The notes beneath the pieces were generated by a model. That model ran no database searches, had not been told where the DNA came from, and saw only the letters and a program-made list of their open reading frames with translations. Position numbers and translations under genes: made by a program. Shown one piece after another: positions 27,447 to 36,199 of a DNA stretch of 61,700 nucleotides (the stretch's first letter is position 1; every line of letters begins with the position of its first letter). Source of the DNA: JAAZHD01 sp012510895 (GTDB taxonomy: Bacteria; Bacillota; Clostridia; Caldicoprobacterales; DTU083); contig JBMNJC010000022.1 in assembly GCA_050951465.1 (NCBI GenBank), forward strand, positions 1 through 61,700. The letters run 5' to 3'.

Positions 27447-28682
27447 ATGCATGATAGAGAAATGTTCAGAAACCTTGCCTACAGATATTCAGAGATTGCC
27501 AACAGCGATAGAAATGCTGAGAATATCAAACTTCATAAAGCTGTTAATGATCTTAGGCAAATCAGACCGGTTGTACTGATTGATGAGCTGCCATGGCATG
27601 AAATGAATATTGATGATGAGTTGACCCTGCGGACGGAAGACCCTTTTCTGCGTTCTATTGAATGGTTTCTCAGATCAAGCATCTATAAGAACAAGTATAT
27701 GCCCGCAGACATGGTGGTTCCGCCGTTTGTTCCCGTATCAAAGGTATTTCACACTACGGATATTGGCACTGCAATAGAGGAAGATGTACTGGCAACGGAT
27801 AAAAATAACCGCATCATTTCCCACAGGTACCATGATGTTTTGTCAACGGAAGAAGACCTTGAAAAACTGAGAACACCTGATGTAACGTATGATAAAAATG
27901 AGACAATGAGGCGCTATAACCTGATTGGCGAACTTATAGGAGATATTATACCGGTCAGGCTTGTTGGAATTAATGTATATGGTTTTCATCCCTGGGATGA
28001 TATTGCAAGGTATCGGGGCGTTACCAATCTAATGATAGATTTGATTGAGCGGCCTGATTTCATGAAAAAAATAGTTAGAAAACTTACGGATATAAGCCTG
28101 TCATGCATGGATCAGTTCGAAGCTTTGGGCTTACTGGATGCCGCTGCTGTTTCTACCCTTCATTGTACCCCTATTCATACGGACGACCTTCCTGGTGAAA
28201 ATTTTGACGTTAATAAGGTAACCAGGAAAAATATTTGGGGCAGGGGAATGGCTCAGATCTTTGGTTCTGTATCGAAAGAGATGCACGATGAGTTTGATAT
28301 AAGTTATATGATTGAAACCATCGGCCGGTGCGGCCTATCCTATTACGGCTGCTGTGAACCGTTGGATAAAAAAATTGATATCGTGGGAAAGATTCCGAAC
28401 CTTCGGAAGATATCTGTTACACCCTGGGCTGATGTGAATATTGCCGCAGAAGCAATAGGCAGGAAATATGTCTTATCGGCAAAACCAAATCCGGCTTCTG
28501 TAGCAGTACCCGTAATCGATAAATACAATCTTAGAAAGGAAATCAAAAAGATTTTGGATGCCTGCACTAAAAACAATTGTTCCTGCGATATTGTTCTGAA
28601 GGATATAAGCACATGCCGCAAACGGCCTGAAAACATTTTTGAATGGGAACAAACGGTAATGGAAACAGTCAGAAACCATTAA
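27447..28682 (+). CDS. Uroporphyrinogen decarboxylase (URO-D) family protein
   Basis: 411 residues from the ATG at 27447 (GGGGGT upstream); the longer frame upstream overlaps pyrI. The C-terminal two thirds have the look of the URO-D superfamily, which includes HemE and corrinoid-dependent methyltransferases such as MtaA: DLIERPDFMKKIVRKLTD, the barrel strand GLSYYGCCEPLDKKI, KISVTPWADVNIAAEAIG and YVLSAKPNPA. It is too divergent from HemE to be called a heme enzyme. The next gene is a folate/homocysteine methyl enzyme, which supports a methyl-transfer role. No terminator separates it from pyrI (31-nt gap). Confidence 0.8.
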   Translation: MHDREMFRNLAYRYSEIANSDRNAENIKLHKAVNDLRQIRPVVLIDELPWHEMNIDDELTLRTEDPFLRSIEWFLRSSIYKNKYMPADMVVPPFVPVSKVFHTTDIGTAIEEDVLATDKNNRIISHRYHDVLSTEEDLEKLRTPDVTYDKNETMRRYNLIGELIGDIIPVRLVGINVYGFHPWDDIARYRGVTNLMIDLIERPDFMKKIVRKLTDISLSCMDQFEALGLLDAAAVSTLHCTPIHTDDLPGENFDVNKVTRKNIWGRGMAQIFGSVSKEMHDEFDISYMIETIGRCGLSYYGCCEPLDKKIDIVGKIPNLRKISVTPWADVNIAAEAIGRKYVLSAKPNPASVAVPVIDKYNLRKEIKKILDACTKNNCSCDIVLKDISTCRKRPENIFEWEQTVMETVRNH

Positions 28683-28725
28683 TCTTTTTACAGAGTATAA
28701 GATCCAGCAGCCAAGAGGGAGTGAA

Positions 28726-30528
28726 ATGAGTTTGCAGTTGCCTTTGCGAGAATACTTAAAATCGAATATTCTGGTTACAGACGGTGCCATGGGCACCTTA
28801 TACAGTCAATACACCGGTTTAAACAGCACCTTGTCAGAACCGGCCAATATAGATATGCCGGAATTGATAAGGAAAATTCACAATGCCTATATAAAAGCCG
28901 GGGCAAAACTCATTCGCACCAACACATTTTCAGCAAATACAATAACCCTGAATCTGCCCCGGGAAAAGGTAAGAGAGATAATACGGCGGGGTTATGACAT
29001 AGCCGCTGAATCTGCTGCTGTAAATAAAGATGTTTATGTAGCAGCTGATATAGGCCCTGTTCCGGAAACGGGAGAAGGCAGAACGGATATTACCTGCTCA
29101 GTATATGATGAATATAAATTTATAGTGGATGAATTTTTAGACTGCGGCAGCGATATTTTTATATTTGAAACCTTTGGCAGCTTTGATTTTCTGGAGGACA
29201 TAGCAAAATACATAAAGTCAAAAAACGAGTCGGCCTTTATACTGACCCAGTTTGCCATAAATTCTGACGGTTATACCCGAAAGGGCATACATGCGGCCAC
29301 TCTTCAGAAGGAAGCAAGAAGTATTCGGTCCATCGATGCATACGGGTTCAACTGCGGTGTGGGGGCTGCTCATATATATAAAGTGATCCGGAACATGGAC
29401 TTCATCGGGGATATTGTTTCTGTACTGCCTAATTCAGGCTATCCTGAGTTGGTTAATGAAAGAACCGTTTACACCTCAAACCCTGAATACTTTGCCGATA
29501 AAATGATGGATATCCGGCAGACCGGAGCCCGGATTCTCGGAGGCTGCTGCGGAACTACCCCTTCCCATATAGCTGAGCTGTCGGACAGATTACAGATATC
29601 CCCTCCACTTCCTAAAAAAACCTTAGTCAAGCGCAGACAGTACTCATTTTCCGGACAGGCTCAGATTAACTCGTTTTCTAAAGCCCTGTCCGCAGGCAGG
29701 TTTACTATAGCTGTTGAATTGGATCCGCCTTTTGGCATAGATATGGATAAGCTGATAAGCGGCGCGAGGGAGCTTAAAGATGCTGGTGTGGATGCCATAA
29801 CTGTTGCCGATTCACCAATGGCCCGTGCAGGTGTTGATTCCATCATTGCTGCAGCGAAACTGAAGCGGGAGGTTGATATAGAAACCATCCCACACATATG
29901 CTGCAGAGACAGAAATATTATTGCATTAAAATCTGCTATGGTTGGAGCTTATATTGAAGGAATACGCAATCTATTAATTATTACAGGAGACCCTATTGCC
30001 AGCCAGGAGCGAAGTGAAATAAAAAGCGTATTTAATCTTAACTCCATGCAGCTCCTGGACATGGCAGACACCATGAATCAGGAAATATTTAAGGACGATC
30101 CCTTTTATTTAGGCGCAGCTCTTAACTTAAATGTGCATAACAGGGAAACAGAGCTTAAACGAATGGAGCAGAAAACAAATTACGGCGCCAAGTTCTTTTT
30201 AACTCAGCCGGTTTACCAGGAGGATGCAGTAGAGTACCTAAAACGGATAAAAAATGAAGGGAAGGTTAAGGTGCTGGCAGGCATTCTGCCTCCTGTAAGC
30301 TATAGAAATGCAGTATTTTTAAACAATGAAGTGCCGGGTCTTCGAATTCCGGATCATTATATTAAACGTTTCTCAGAAAACATGAGCCGGGAGGAAAAAC
30401 AGGAGACAGGGATAGGTATTGCCGGGGAAATAATCAGGTTTGTCCGTCCTTATGTGGATGGCATCTATTTTATTGCTCCTTTCCGCCGTACGGATATCAT
30501 AGTGGAGATCATAAAAAGATATTTATGA
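28726..30528 (+). CDS. Homocysteine S-methyltransferase / methylene-THF reductase fusion
   Basis: 600 residues in two domains, like YitJ of Bacillus. Residues about 1-290 are a homocysteine S-methyltransferase (MetH N-terminal type): VTDGAMGTLYSQYTG at the start, and the zinc Cys in GFNCGVG and GGCCGTTPSHI. Residues about 315-600 are a methylenetetrahydrofolate reductase: AVELDPPFGIDM, NLLIITGDPI and the FAD-site FFLTQPVYQ. The fusion would make methyl-THF and supply methyl groups for methionine. It lies 43 nt after the URO-D gene and 43 nt before the PIG-L gene, with no terminators. Confidence 0.93.
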   Translation: MSLQLPLREYLKSNILVTDGAMGTLYSQYTGLNSTLSEPANIDMPELIRKIHNAYIKAGAKLIRTNTFSANTITLNLPREKVREIIRRGYDIAAESAAVNKDVYVAADIGPVPETGEGRTDITCSVYDEYKFIVDEFLDCGSDIFIFETFGSFDFLEDIAKYIKSKNESAFILTQFAINSDGYTRKGIHAATLQKEARSIRSIDAYGFNCGVGAAHIYKVIRNMDFIGDIVSVLPNSGYPELVNERTVYTSNPEYFADKMMDIRQTGARILGGCCGTTPSHIAELSDRLQISPPLPKKTLVKRRQYSFSGQAQINSFSKALSAGRFTIAVELDPPFGIDMDKLISGARELKDAGVDAITVADSPMARAGVDSIIAAAKLKREVDIETIPHICCRDRNIIALKSAMVGAYIEGIRNLLIITGDPIASQERSEIKSVFNLNSMQLLDMADTMNQEIFKDDPFYLGAALNLNVHNRETELKRMEQKTNYGAKFFLTQPVYQEDAVEYLKRIKNEGKVKVLAGILPPVSYRNAVFLNNEVPGLRIPDHYIKRFSENMSREEKQETGIGIAGEIIRFVRPYVDGIYFIAPFRRTDIIVEIIKRYL

Positions 30529-30571
30529 TAAATAAGCAGAGAATATAGCATTTTGCAGAAAGGGTGGTTTT

Positions 30572-31447
30572 ATGAGCAGGCCTATCCGCGCCATGATGAT
30601 CGGTGCCCATCCGGACGATTGTGATTTTCGCTGCGGCGGTCTGGCCCTGAAGTATGCACGGGCAGGTCACATAGTTAAATTTCTTTCCATGGTGGACGGG
30701 GGCGGCGGCCATCATGAAATGAAGAGACATGAAATTGCGGCCAGGAGAAAAAAGGAAACAGAAGCAGTGGCGAAATTTGCCGGCATTAGTTATGATGTAT
30801 GGGATATTCCGGATTGCGAGCTTGTTGCAGATCTTGAAACAAGAAAACGCCTTGTACGGGCTGTTCGGGAGTTTGCTCCGGATGTTATATTCTGCAGCCG
30901 GCCCAATGATTATCATGCTGATCACCGGAATTCCTCCATTTTGGTGCAGGATGCCTCTTATTTGCTGATCGTGCCTAATTTTTGCGAGGATGTGCCTCCG
31001 CTGAAGAAGGTGCCGGTTATCCTTCATTTTTACGATCATTTTCAAAGTCCGCCTTTTAAGCCCGATATTTTAATAGACATAGAGGACGTTATTGAAGACA
31101 AGTTTCGCATGCTGGACTGCCATGTTTCCCAGGTATATGAATGGCTGCCTTACACCAGAGGTGAGCTTCATAAGGTTCCCAAGGACCCGGAAGAGCGTTT
31201 TGAATGGCTTCATGAGCCCCGTCTGCCTCGCAACCGGGAATTAATCGATGAAGATCTCATTCTAAAAAATCATATTGGAAAGCAGAGTGAATACAGGGAG
31301 GCTGTTCCTGCCTTTAAGTATCGCCATAAACTTATAGAAAGGTATGGCAAGAGAGGGGAATCCATATTATTTGCGGAAGCCTTCTCCGTAAGTGAATATG
31401 GAGCACCGCTTACAAAGGAAATGGAAGAAAAGCTGTTTCCCTTCTGA
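30572..31447 (+). CDS. PIG-L family deacetylase
   Basis: 291 residues. It probably removes an N-acetyl group from an amino sugar (LmbE/PIG-L fold, zinc-dependent). The metal site and catalytic Asp are in GAHPDD (residues 11-16), with the later His in NDYHADHRNS completing the site. There is no signal peptide, so it acts in the cytoplasm. The C-terminal half (Tyr- and Arg-rich) has no motif I recognise. It lies at the end of the pyr-methyl gene string and faces a glycosidase-like gene, with a palindromic hairpin between. Confidence 0.9.
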   Translation: MSRPIRAMMIGAHPDDCDFRCGGLALKYARAGHIVKFLSMVDGGGGHHEMKRHEIAARRKKETEAVAKFAGISYDVWDIPDCELVADLETRKRLVRAVREFAPDVIFCSRPNDYHADHRNSSILVQDASYLLIVPNFCEDVPPLKKVPVILHFYDHFQSPPFKPDILIDIEDVIEDKFRMLDCHVSQVYEWLPYTRGELHKVPKDPEERFEWLHEPRLPRNRELIDEDLILKNHIGKQSEYREAVPAFKYRHKLIERYGKRGESILFAEAFSVSEYGAPLTKEMEEKLFPF

Positions 31448-31454
31448 GAAACAG

Positions 31455-31478
31455 GCGGCGGGTCATATGACCCGCCGC
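31455..31478. terminator. 24-bp perfect palindrome, probable bidirectional terminator
   Basis: The half site GCGGCGGGTCAT is followed by its exact complement, between two convergent genes. There is an A/T-rich tail on the plus side (GAAGATTATTTT) but no long U run. The GC-rich stem would still stop transcription from both sides. Confidence 0.65.
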
Positions 31479-31484
31479 TGAAGA

Positions 31485-33662
31485 TTATTTTACAACTGCA
31501 TTTTTGAATGCCTCAATCAGCTTTTCTTTGGGAAGCTTGCTCCTAAGGTAGCGGCGCCCGCTGACCGGTATGGTAATGGTGTTGTCACCGGCCGGGAAGC
31601 TTATCGGTTCACCGCCCAACTCTTTTTCCAGAGTTACGTCTTTTGCGTCAAGCTCCAGCTCCAGGCTTCCGCTTCCTGTTGTATGCCAATAGACCACGAA
31701 GCGTTCATCTTTCCTTTCGAAAATGAATGCAAGAATGTCGCTGCTGCCATTTGCTGCATCTTTTATCTGGTCGTAAGGAACCAGTTCATATTCCTTATCC
31801 TCGTTTATGAGAAGGATATGCTCCTGTTCAAGATTGCGCAGGGCAAGTTTTTGTTCTTCTGTGAGCCAGTTTTTAGCCCTTACATCTTCCCAGCGCCTTA
31901 TCACTTCGAATATATCTTCGGTACGGGGATGGGCTTTGAAGTCCTCAATTTTTTCCATAATTGTAACAGGGCAATCCCATGCAGCCGCCCGGCTGGTTCC
32001 ATATTCGTACATATCGGGCTGGGTTCTCAGTGCCCAGAAGCCCCACCATCCGAAGTTGAGTCTGGTGAAATCCTGCCGCATGCGAGGTGCCTCTTCAGCC
32101 GGAAACTCACGGATTTTTTCTTTAAATACCTCCGGCGAGAATATATCAAAAGCATTGCCGCCGCTTAAGAAATGCCAGCTGAAATGAGACTTTGCCGCTC
32201 CCTCAGTAAAGAGGGGGGCTGGTTTAAACTTCTTAAGCACCCGGTATTGGGCATTCGGCACATGAAATTCAAATGGAGGATTTGTTCCTTCCGATCCGTC
32301 GAAATAGACAAATCTGAATCCAACATTGTACACATCAGCAATTTTATCAGCGATTTCATCCTGAATGCTGGAGTTCTGATCCAGGTAGACACTGGTTCCC
32401 CCGAATTCGCTTACGTCCAGGATGCCGCCGACAAGGCCCATAGGATGACTCTCAACAATTGTAGAATGTACGCCGCGTTTGCAGCCGGTGAAGCGATATG
32501 GCGGCTCAGTGGTATACCCCTCGTATGAAATCAGCTCGCCGCCGAATTTCAGTATTCTGCAGCGATCTGCCATGACCGTGCCTTCTGGATTCTGCTCTAC
32601 ATAAACCACTGTGTCATCTTTTCCCAAAGGTCTGGCCAGGGTGAAGCGTCTGGTTACATTCAGGCGATGGTCAGCCACAGGGGTGACATATCTGCTTTTC
32701 AGTCCGATGTGAGTATGGAGGAAGTGGAGGCCGGGGGTAATACCTGCAGCCTTTATCTTGTCCAGCATCTTTCTGACGTCTTCTTTTCCGTTGGGATATT
32801 CCTCCCTGTAATCATAATTGCCGTTCAGCGCGTATCCGCCGATTTCCTTGAATATGGCGGTATAGTAAATCAGCATGCACCTGAAGCCGCCCATTTTGGC
32901 ATATTTTATATGTTCATCCACATTGGTCGGATTAATGGTGCTGGTCCAATAGGATGATGCATTGATAATTCCGCTCCGGCGGCTTTCAACCCCGCGGGGA
33001 AGATCATAATCTTCTTCAAGCTTTGCAACGGAATCAAGGAAGCTGTCCGTGGAGCTTACTATAAGTGCTACTTCAACGCCTTTTAGTTTGATATCTCTTA
33101 CAGCGTCAGCGCTCATTACCCGGAAGCCTTTACGCCGCTCTGAATCAATACGGGGGTAGGGAGAGACAGCCAGAACATTTATTGCAACATTTTCATCCCA
33201 GCTTACATTAAGCCATTCTCCAAAGTATTTCCTGTTGCGGACCGGCAATTGCAGCAGGCGCAGCTCTGCCGCCGGCGGGGGAGTCATACGAAGACTGCCG
33301 TAATCATCGGGATGAACAATGAAATCAGCAAGCTTAAAAACCGCATACCGTGGTGCTTCCTTTACTTCAATGACTGCCTTGTAAGGGATAATCTCAAAAC
33401 CTATAATTAGCTTGCTGCCTTCACGTTTGATGCGGTTGGCCTGGAAGGTAGTACGTTTGTTGGGATGTGCCAGCTTGACCTCATTGTTATAGGGTCTTTC
33501 CTGGGTGACGGAAAACAGGGCGATTTCCTCACCGACGGCCAGACATTCCTCGCCGGTAGGTTTATGTATCAGGCTTTTAGTAATGCAGTCCCCACCGACG
33601 ATAAGCTTAAATTCCTCATTTTCAATGATAACATCCTGGGTTTTGTCAAAAATAACTTCCAT
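31485..33662 (-). CDS. Glycoside-hydrolase-like protein of unassigned family
   Basis: 725 residues with no signal peptide, so probably cytoplasmic. The N-terminal 230 residues look like a beta-sandwich (VIIENEEFKLIVGGD). A TIM-barrel-like middle follows, with ASSYWTSTINPTNVDEHIKYAKMGG, GITPGLHFLHTHIG and VYFDGSEG (Asp455, Glu458). A C-terminal beta domain (from about 640) ends in IPVSGRRYLRSKL. The sandwich-barrel-sandwich layout and the acidic residues at the end of a strand suggest a retaining glycosidase of GH36/GH31-like architecture. I cannot place it in a family. The ribosome site is AAAGGGGCAGG. It is convergent with the PIG-L gene and divergent from the lactonase gene. Confidence 0.6.
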   Translation of the reverse strand: MEVIFDKTQDVIIENEEFKLIVGGDCITKSLIHKPTGEECLAVGEEIALFSVTQERPYNNEVKLAHPNKRTTFQANRIKREGSKLIIGFEIIPYKAVIEVKEAPRYAVFKLADFIVHPDDYGSLRMTPPPAAELRLLQLPVRNRKYFGEWLNVSWDENVAINVLAVSPYPRIDSERRKGFRVMSADAVRDIKLKGVEVALIVSSTDSFLDSVAKLEEDYDLPRGVESRRSGIINASSYWTSTINPTNVDEHIKYAKMGGFRCMLIYYTAIFKEIGGYALNGNYDYREEYPNGKEDVRKMLDKIKAAGITPGLHFLHTHIGLKSRYVTPVADHRLNVTRRFTLARPLGKDDTVVYVEQNPEGTVMADRCRILKFGGELISYEGYTTEPPYRFTGCKRGVHSTIVESHPMGLVGGILDVSEFGGTSVYLDQNSSIQDEIADKIADVYNVGFRFVYFDGSEGTNPPFEFHVPNAQYRVLKKFKPAPLFTEGAAKSHFSWHFLSGGNAFDIFSPEVFKEKIREFPAEEAPRMRQDFTRLNFGWWGFWALRTQPDMYEYGTSRAAAWDCPVTIMEKIEDFKAHPRTEDIFEVIRRWEDVRAKNWLTEEQKLALRNLEQEHILLINEDKEYELVPYDQIKDAANGSSDILAFIFERKDERFVVYWHTTGSGSLELELDAKDVTLEKELGGEPISFPAGDNTITIPVSGRRYLRSKLPKEKLIEAFKNAVVK

Positions 33663-33949
33663 TTTACCTGCCCCTTTCTTATGCTATTTTTGGTTTTCTT
33701 AAGGGTTAAAGCAATTGGAGATGGATAAAATCGCTGATTAAACTGAGCGCATTTTTATGATACAATTATATCACAAAGTATAAAATACTTCCGTATACTA
33801 TATGCAAAAGTCAGGTGCTTTTATTCACCTGTAATAAAACAAAGGCTCAGCAAACCGGCAGGCATGGAAACAGGGCCGCATTGACAGTATTACTGTGGAA
33901 ATAGTAAAATGATAACAAATTATGGCTTTTGGCAGGAAGGTGGTTTTGT

Positions 33950-35008
33950 ATGAAAAGGATACTTTACTATATCGGTACCTATACTCAGAAGACCAGTAAA
34001 GGGATTTATGGTGTTTATTTTGATACTGAATCAGGCGAATTTTCCAAACCAGAGCTGTTTGCAGAGATTCCTTCTCCCACTTATATGGTAATGAACAGCA
34101 AGAAAACAATTCTATATACAGTAACAGAGCAGCCGGACAGAACCAGGGGCAAGGTTGCAGCTTTCTCCATAGAGCCTTCAACCGGGAAACTCAGCAAAAT
34201 CAATGAAGTTTTGGCACCCGGACGAGGAATGTGCCATATATCCATCGACTCCACCGATTCCTGGCTGTTTACAGCCTCTTATCCTGATGCCACGGTGCAG
34301 GTCTACCCTATACTTGATGACGGCAGCGTGGGAGATGTAATTTGTGTTAAGGAACATGAAGGAAAAGGACCTAACCCTGCCAGACAGGAAAAAGCACATG
34401 CCCATCAGGTTCTTTTAACACCTGATGAAAAATATCTATGTGCGTGCGATCTGGGAATTGACAGAGTAATGGTTTATAAATTTGACAGAGAAACAGGCCG
34501 GCTTGAACAGGATGAAGAGAAAACCTTAAAGCTTCCGGACGGCTGCGGTCCCAGACATATGATATTTAATCCTGTCAGAAAAATGGCATATATATTATCT
34601 GAATTATCTTCTCAGGTTTTTACGGCTTCCTACCACCCGGATCATGGTTTTAAAGTTCTGCAAATCTTAAACACGCTCCTAAATCCAAACATGCCCTCCG
34701 ATGCGGCGGCTATTCGCATAAGCACGGACAATAGATTTTTGTATGCTTCCAATCGAGGGGAGGACAGCCTTGCCCTGTTCAGCATAGATGAAAAAACAGG
34801 ACTGCTCAGGCATCTTTCAAATACTGAGGCCGGCGGGAAGCATCCAAGGGATTTTATTGTAACTGATAATCATTTGCTTTGTGCAAACAGGGATACCGAC
34901 AATATTATTGTATTTCAGATTTCGAAAAGCGACGGTTCATTAAAACCCGTTAAAGAGATTACAGGTATCTCCATGCCTGTAAATATACTTGAATATCATT
35001 TGGTATAA
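33950..35008 (+). CDS. Lactonase family protein (6-phosphogluconolactonase type)
   Basis: 352 residues from the ATG at 33950 (AGGAAGGTGG upstream). A seven-bladed propeller of the Pgl/YkgB lactonase family: YYIGTYTQKTSKGIYGV at the start, AHAHQVLLTPDEKYLCACDLGIDRV and GCGPRHMIFNP in the middle, FLYASNRGEDSLALF near the end. It probably opens sugar lactones, products expected when NAD- or FAD-dependent sugar dehydrogenases oxidise C1, and several such enzymes are nearby. No signal peptide. The end overlaps the convergent AraC gene by 13 bp. Confidence 0.9.
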   Translation: MKRILYYIGTYTQKTSKGIYGVYFDTESGEFSKPELFAEIPSPTYMVMNSKKTILYTVTEQPDRTRGKVAAFSIEPSTGKLSKINEVLAPGRGMCHISIDSTDSWLFTASYPDATVQVYPILDDGSVGDVICVKEHEGKGPNPARQEKAHAHQVLLTPDEKYLCACDLGIDRVMVYKFDRETGRLEQDEEKTLKLPDGCGPRHMIFNPVRKMAYILSELSSQVFTASYHPDHGFKVLQILNTLLNPNMPSDAAAIRISTDNRFLYASNRGEDSLALFSIDEKTGLLRHLSNTEAGGKHPRDFIVTDNHLLCANRDTDNIIVFQISKSDGSLKPVKEITGISMPVNILEYHLV

Positions 35009-35847
35009 TTTTTTCTATACTGATAAGGTGTTGAACCCACATGTTTTTTGAAAGTTCGGATGAAATGGCTGAGATTATTGAAACCAACGCTTAAACCTAT
35101 TTCAGTGACATTGTCATTGGTTGAGCACAAAAGCTCCTTGGCCTTGGATATCCGCTGTAAAGTCAGATATGACTTAAAAGTATAACCAGTTATCTTCTTA
35201 AACAGGTTGCATAAATAATACATATCGATATGAAAAAGGTCAGACAGCTCTGCAAGGGTTATTTCCTCAGTATAATTGGATTCGATATATTGTTGAATTT
35301 CGATGATTGTATTGTATTTATGATCTTCTGTGCCGTCATACTTTGATTGCGGGAAGTTGTCCCTTGATATCCTGTAAAGCAGGATCATAAGCTGATATAG
35401 AATAAGTTTTAATGAAGTTTCCCATAGGGGCTTTTGGCTCTTGTACTCATTAAGCATAAATGAGAGGAATGTTTGTACAGGGCTGACATGCTCAAGATCC
35501 AGTTGAATCACGTGGTTGTAGTGTTCCGGCCGGTGGCAGAATATGGATGTAAGCAATGTATCATTTACAGCTGAATGTATGAAATCCGGTTTCATCATTA
35601 TCACATAACGTTTGTACGGATATTCCAGAACCTTATATTCATGATCTTCCACATTATTAATAAACAAAAGGGAGTTTTTGCCGGCAGTATAATCTTTGCT
35701 TCCAATGCTGAAATTTACTGTTCCCTCCACAATAAAGATAACTTCATAAGCATTATGATGATGACTCAGCATTTCAATAGGATGATAGTGTTCTCTGTAT
35801 GCTACGTCAATATGTCCTGTTATCGGTTCATATTTAAAAATAGCCAT
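34996..35847 (-). CDS. AraC family transcriptional regulator
   Basis: 283 residues. The N-terminal cupin half (IDVAYREHYHPIEMLSHHHNAYEVIFIVEGT) should bind a sugar or sugar derivative. The C-terminal 100 residues are a double helix-turn-helix: ITLAELSDLFHIDMYYLCNLFKK and NVTEIGLSVGFNNLSHFIRTFKKHVGSTPYQYRK. It is divergent from the Gfo/Idh-nagB operon across a 352-bp gap and probably controls that operon. Confidence 0.95.
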   Translation of the reverse strand: MAIFKYEPITGHIDVAYREHYHPIEMLSHHHNAYEVIFIVEGTVNFSIGSKDYTAGKNSLLFINNVEDHEYKVLEYPYKRYVIMMKPDFIHSAVNDTLLTSIFCHRPEHYNHVIQLDLEHVSPVQTFLSFMLNEYKSQKPLWETSLKLILYQLMILLYRISRDNFPQSKYDGTEDHKYNTIIEIQQYIESNYTEEITLAELSDLFHIDMYYLCNLFKKITGYTFKSYLTLQRISKAKELLCSTNDNVTEIGLSVGFNNLSHFIRTFKKHVGSTPYQYRKNYTK

Positions 35848-36062
35848 AGTGAAACTCCTTAAAAAGTTATTTATGCATATTATTGTATATCAAAAATCAA
35901 TAAGAGGCAAATTCATAGAGCAAATTTTTCATTAGTTTGTGACGTGATTTTGGCAATGAATAGCTTTTAATCAAAGCAAACCATCCAAATATGCTGTGTC
36001 TGATTTTTATTTGCTGTTTTCACAGCAACCCAAAAAGTGCATATTTTATGCCAACAAAAGTC

Positions 36063-36091
36063 TAGACATTGCATCACCGCAAACCTATAAT
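36063..36091 (+). promoter_or_regulatory. Promoter of the Gfo/Idh-NagB-like operon
   Basis: TAGACA (36063-36068), a 17-nt spacer and a perfect TATAAT (36086-36091). The start codon lies at 36200 behind AAGGAGGA. The rest of the 35848-36199 gap holds no gene; operator sites for the divergent AraC regulator probably lie upstream of this promoter, but I could not identify a clear repeat. Confidence 0.7.
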
Positions 36092-36199
36092 ATAATTATG
36101 TAAGACATACTTGGTTCGTCAAAAGCAATGGAAGTATGCATATCAGATTTCAAAAGGCAGAAGAATCCTGATCAGATCTTATAAGGAGGATAGACAAAA

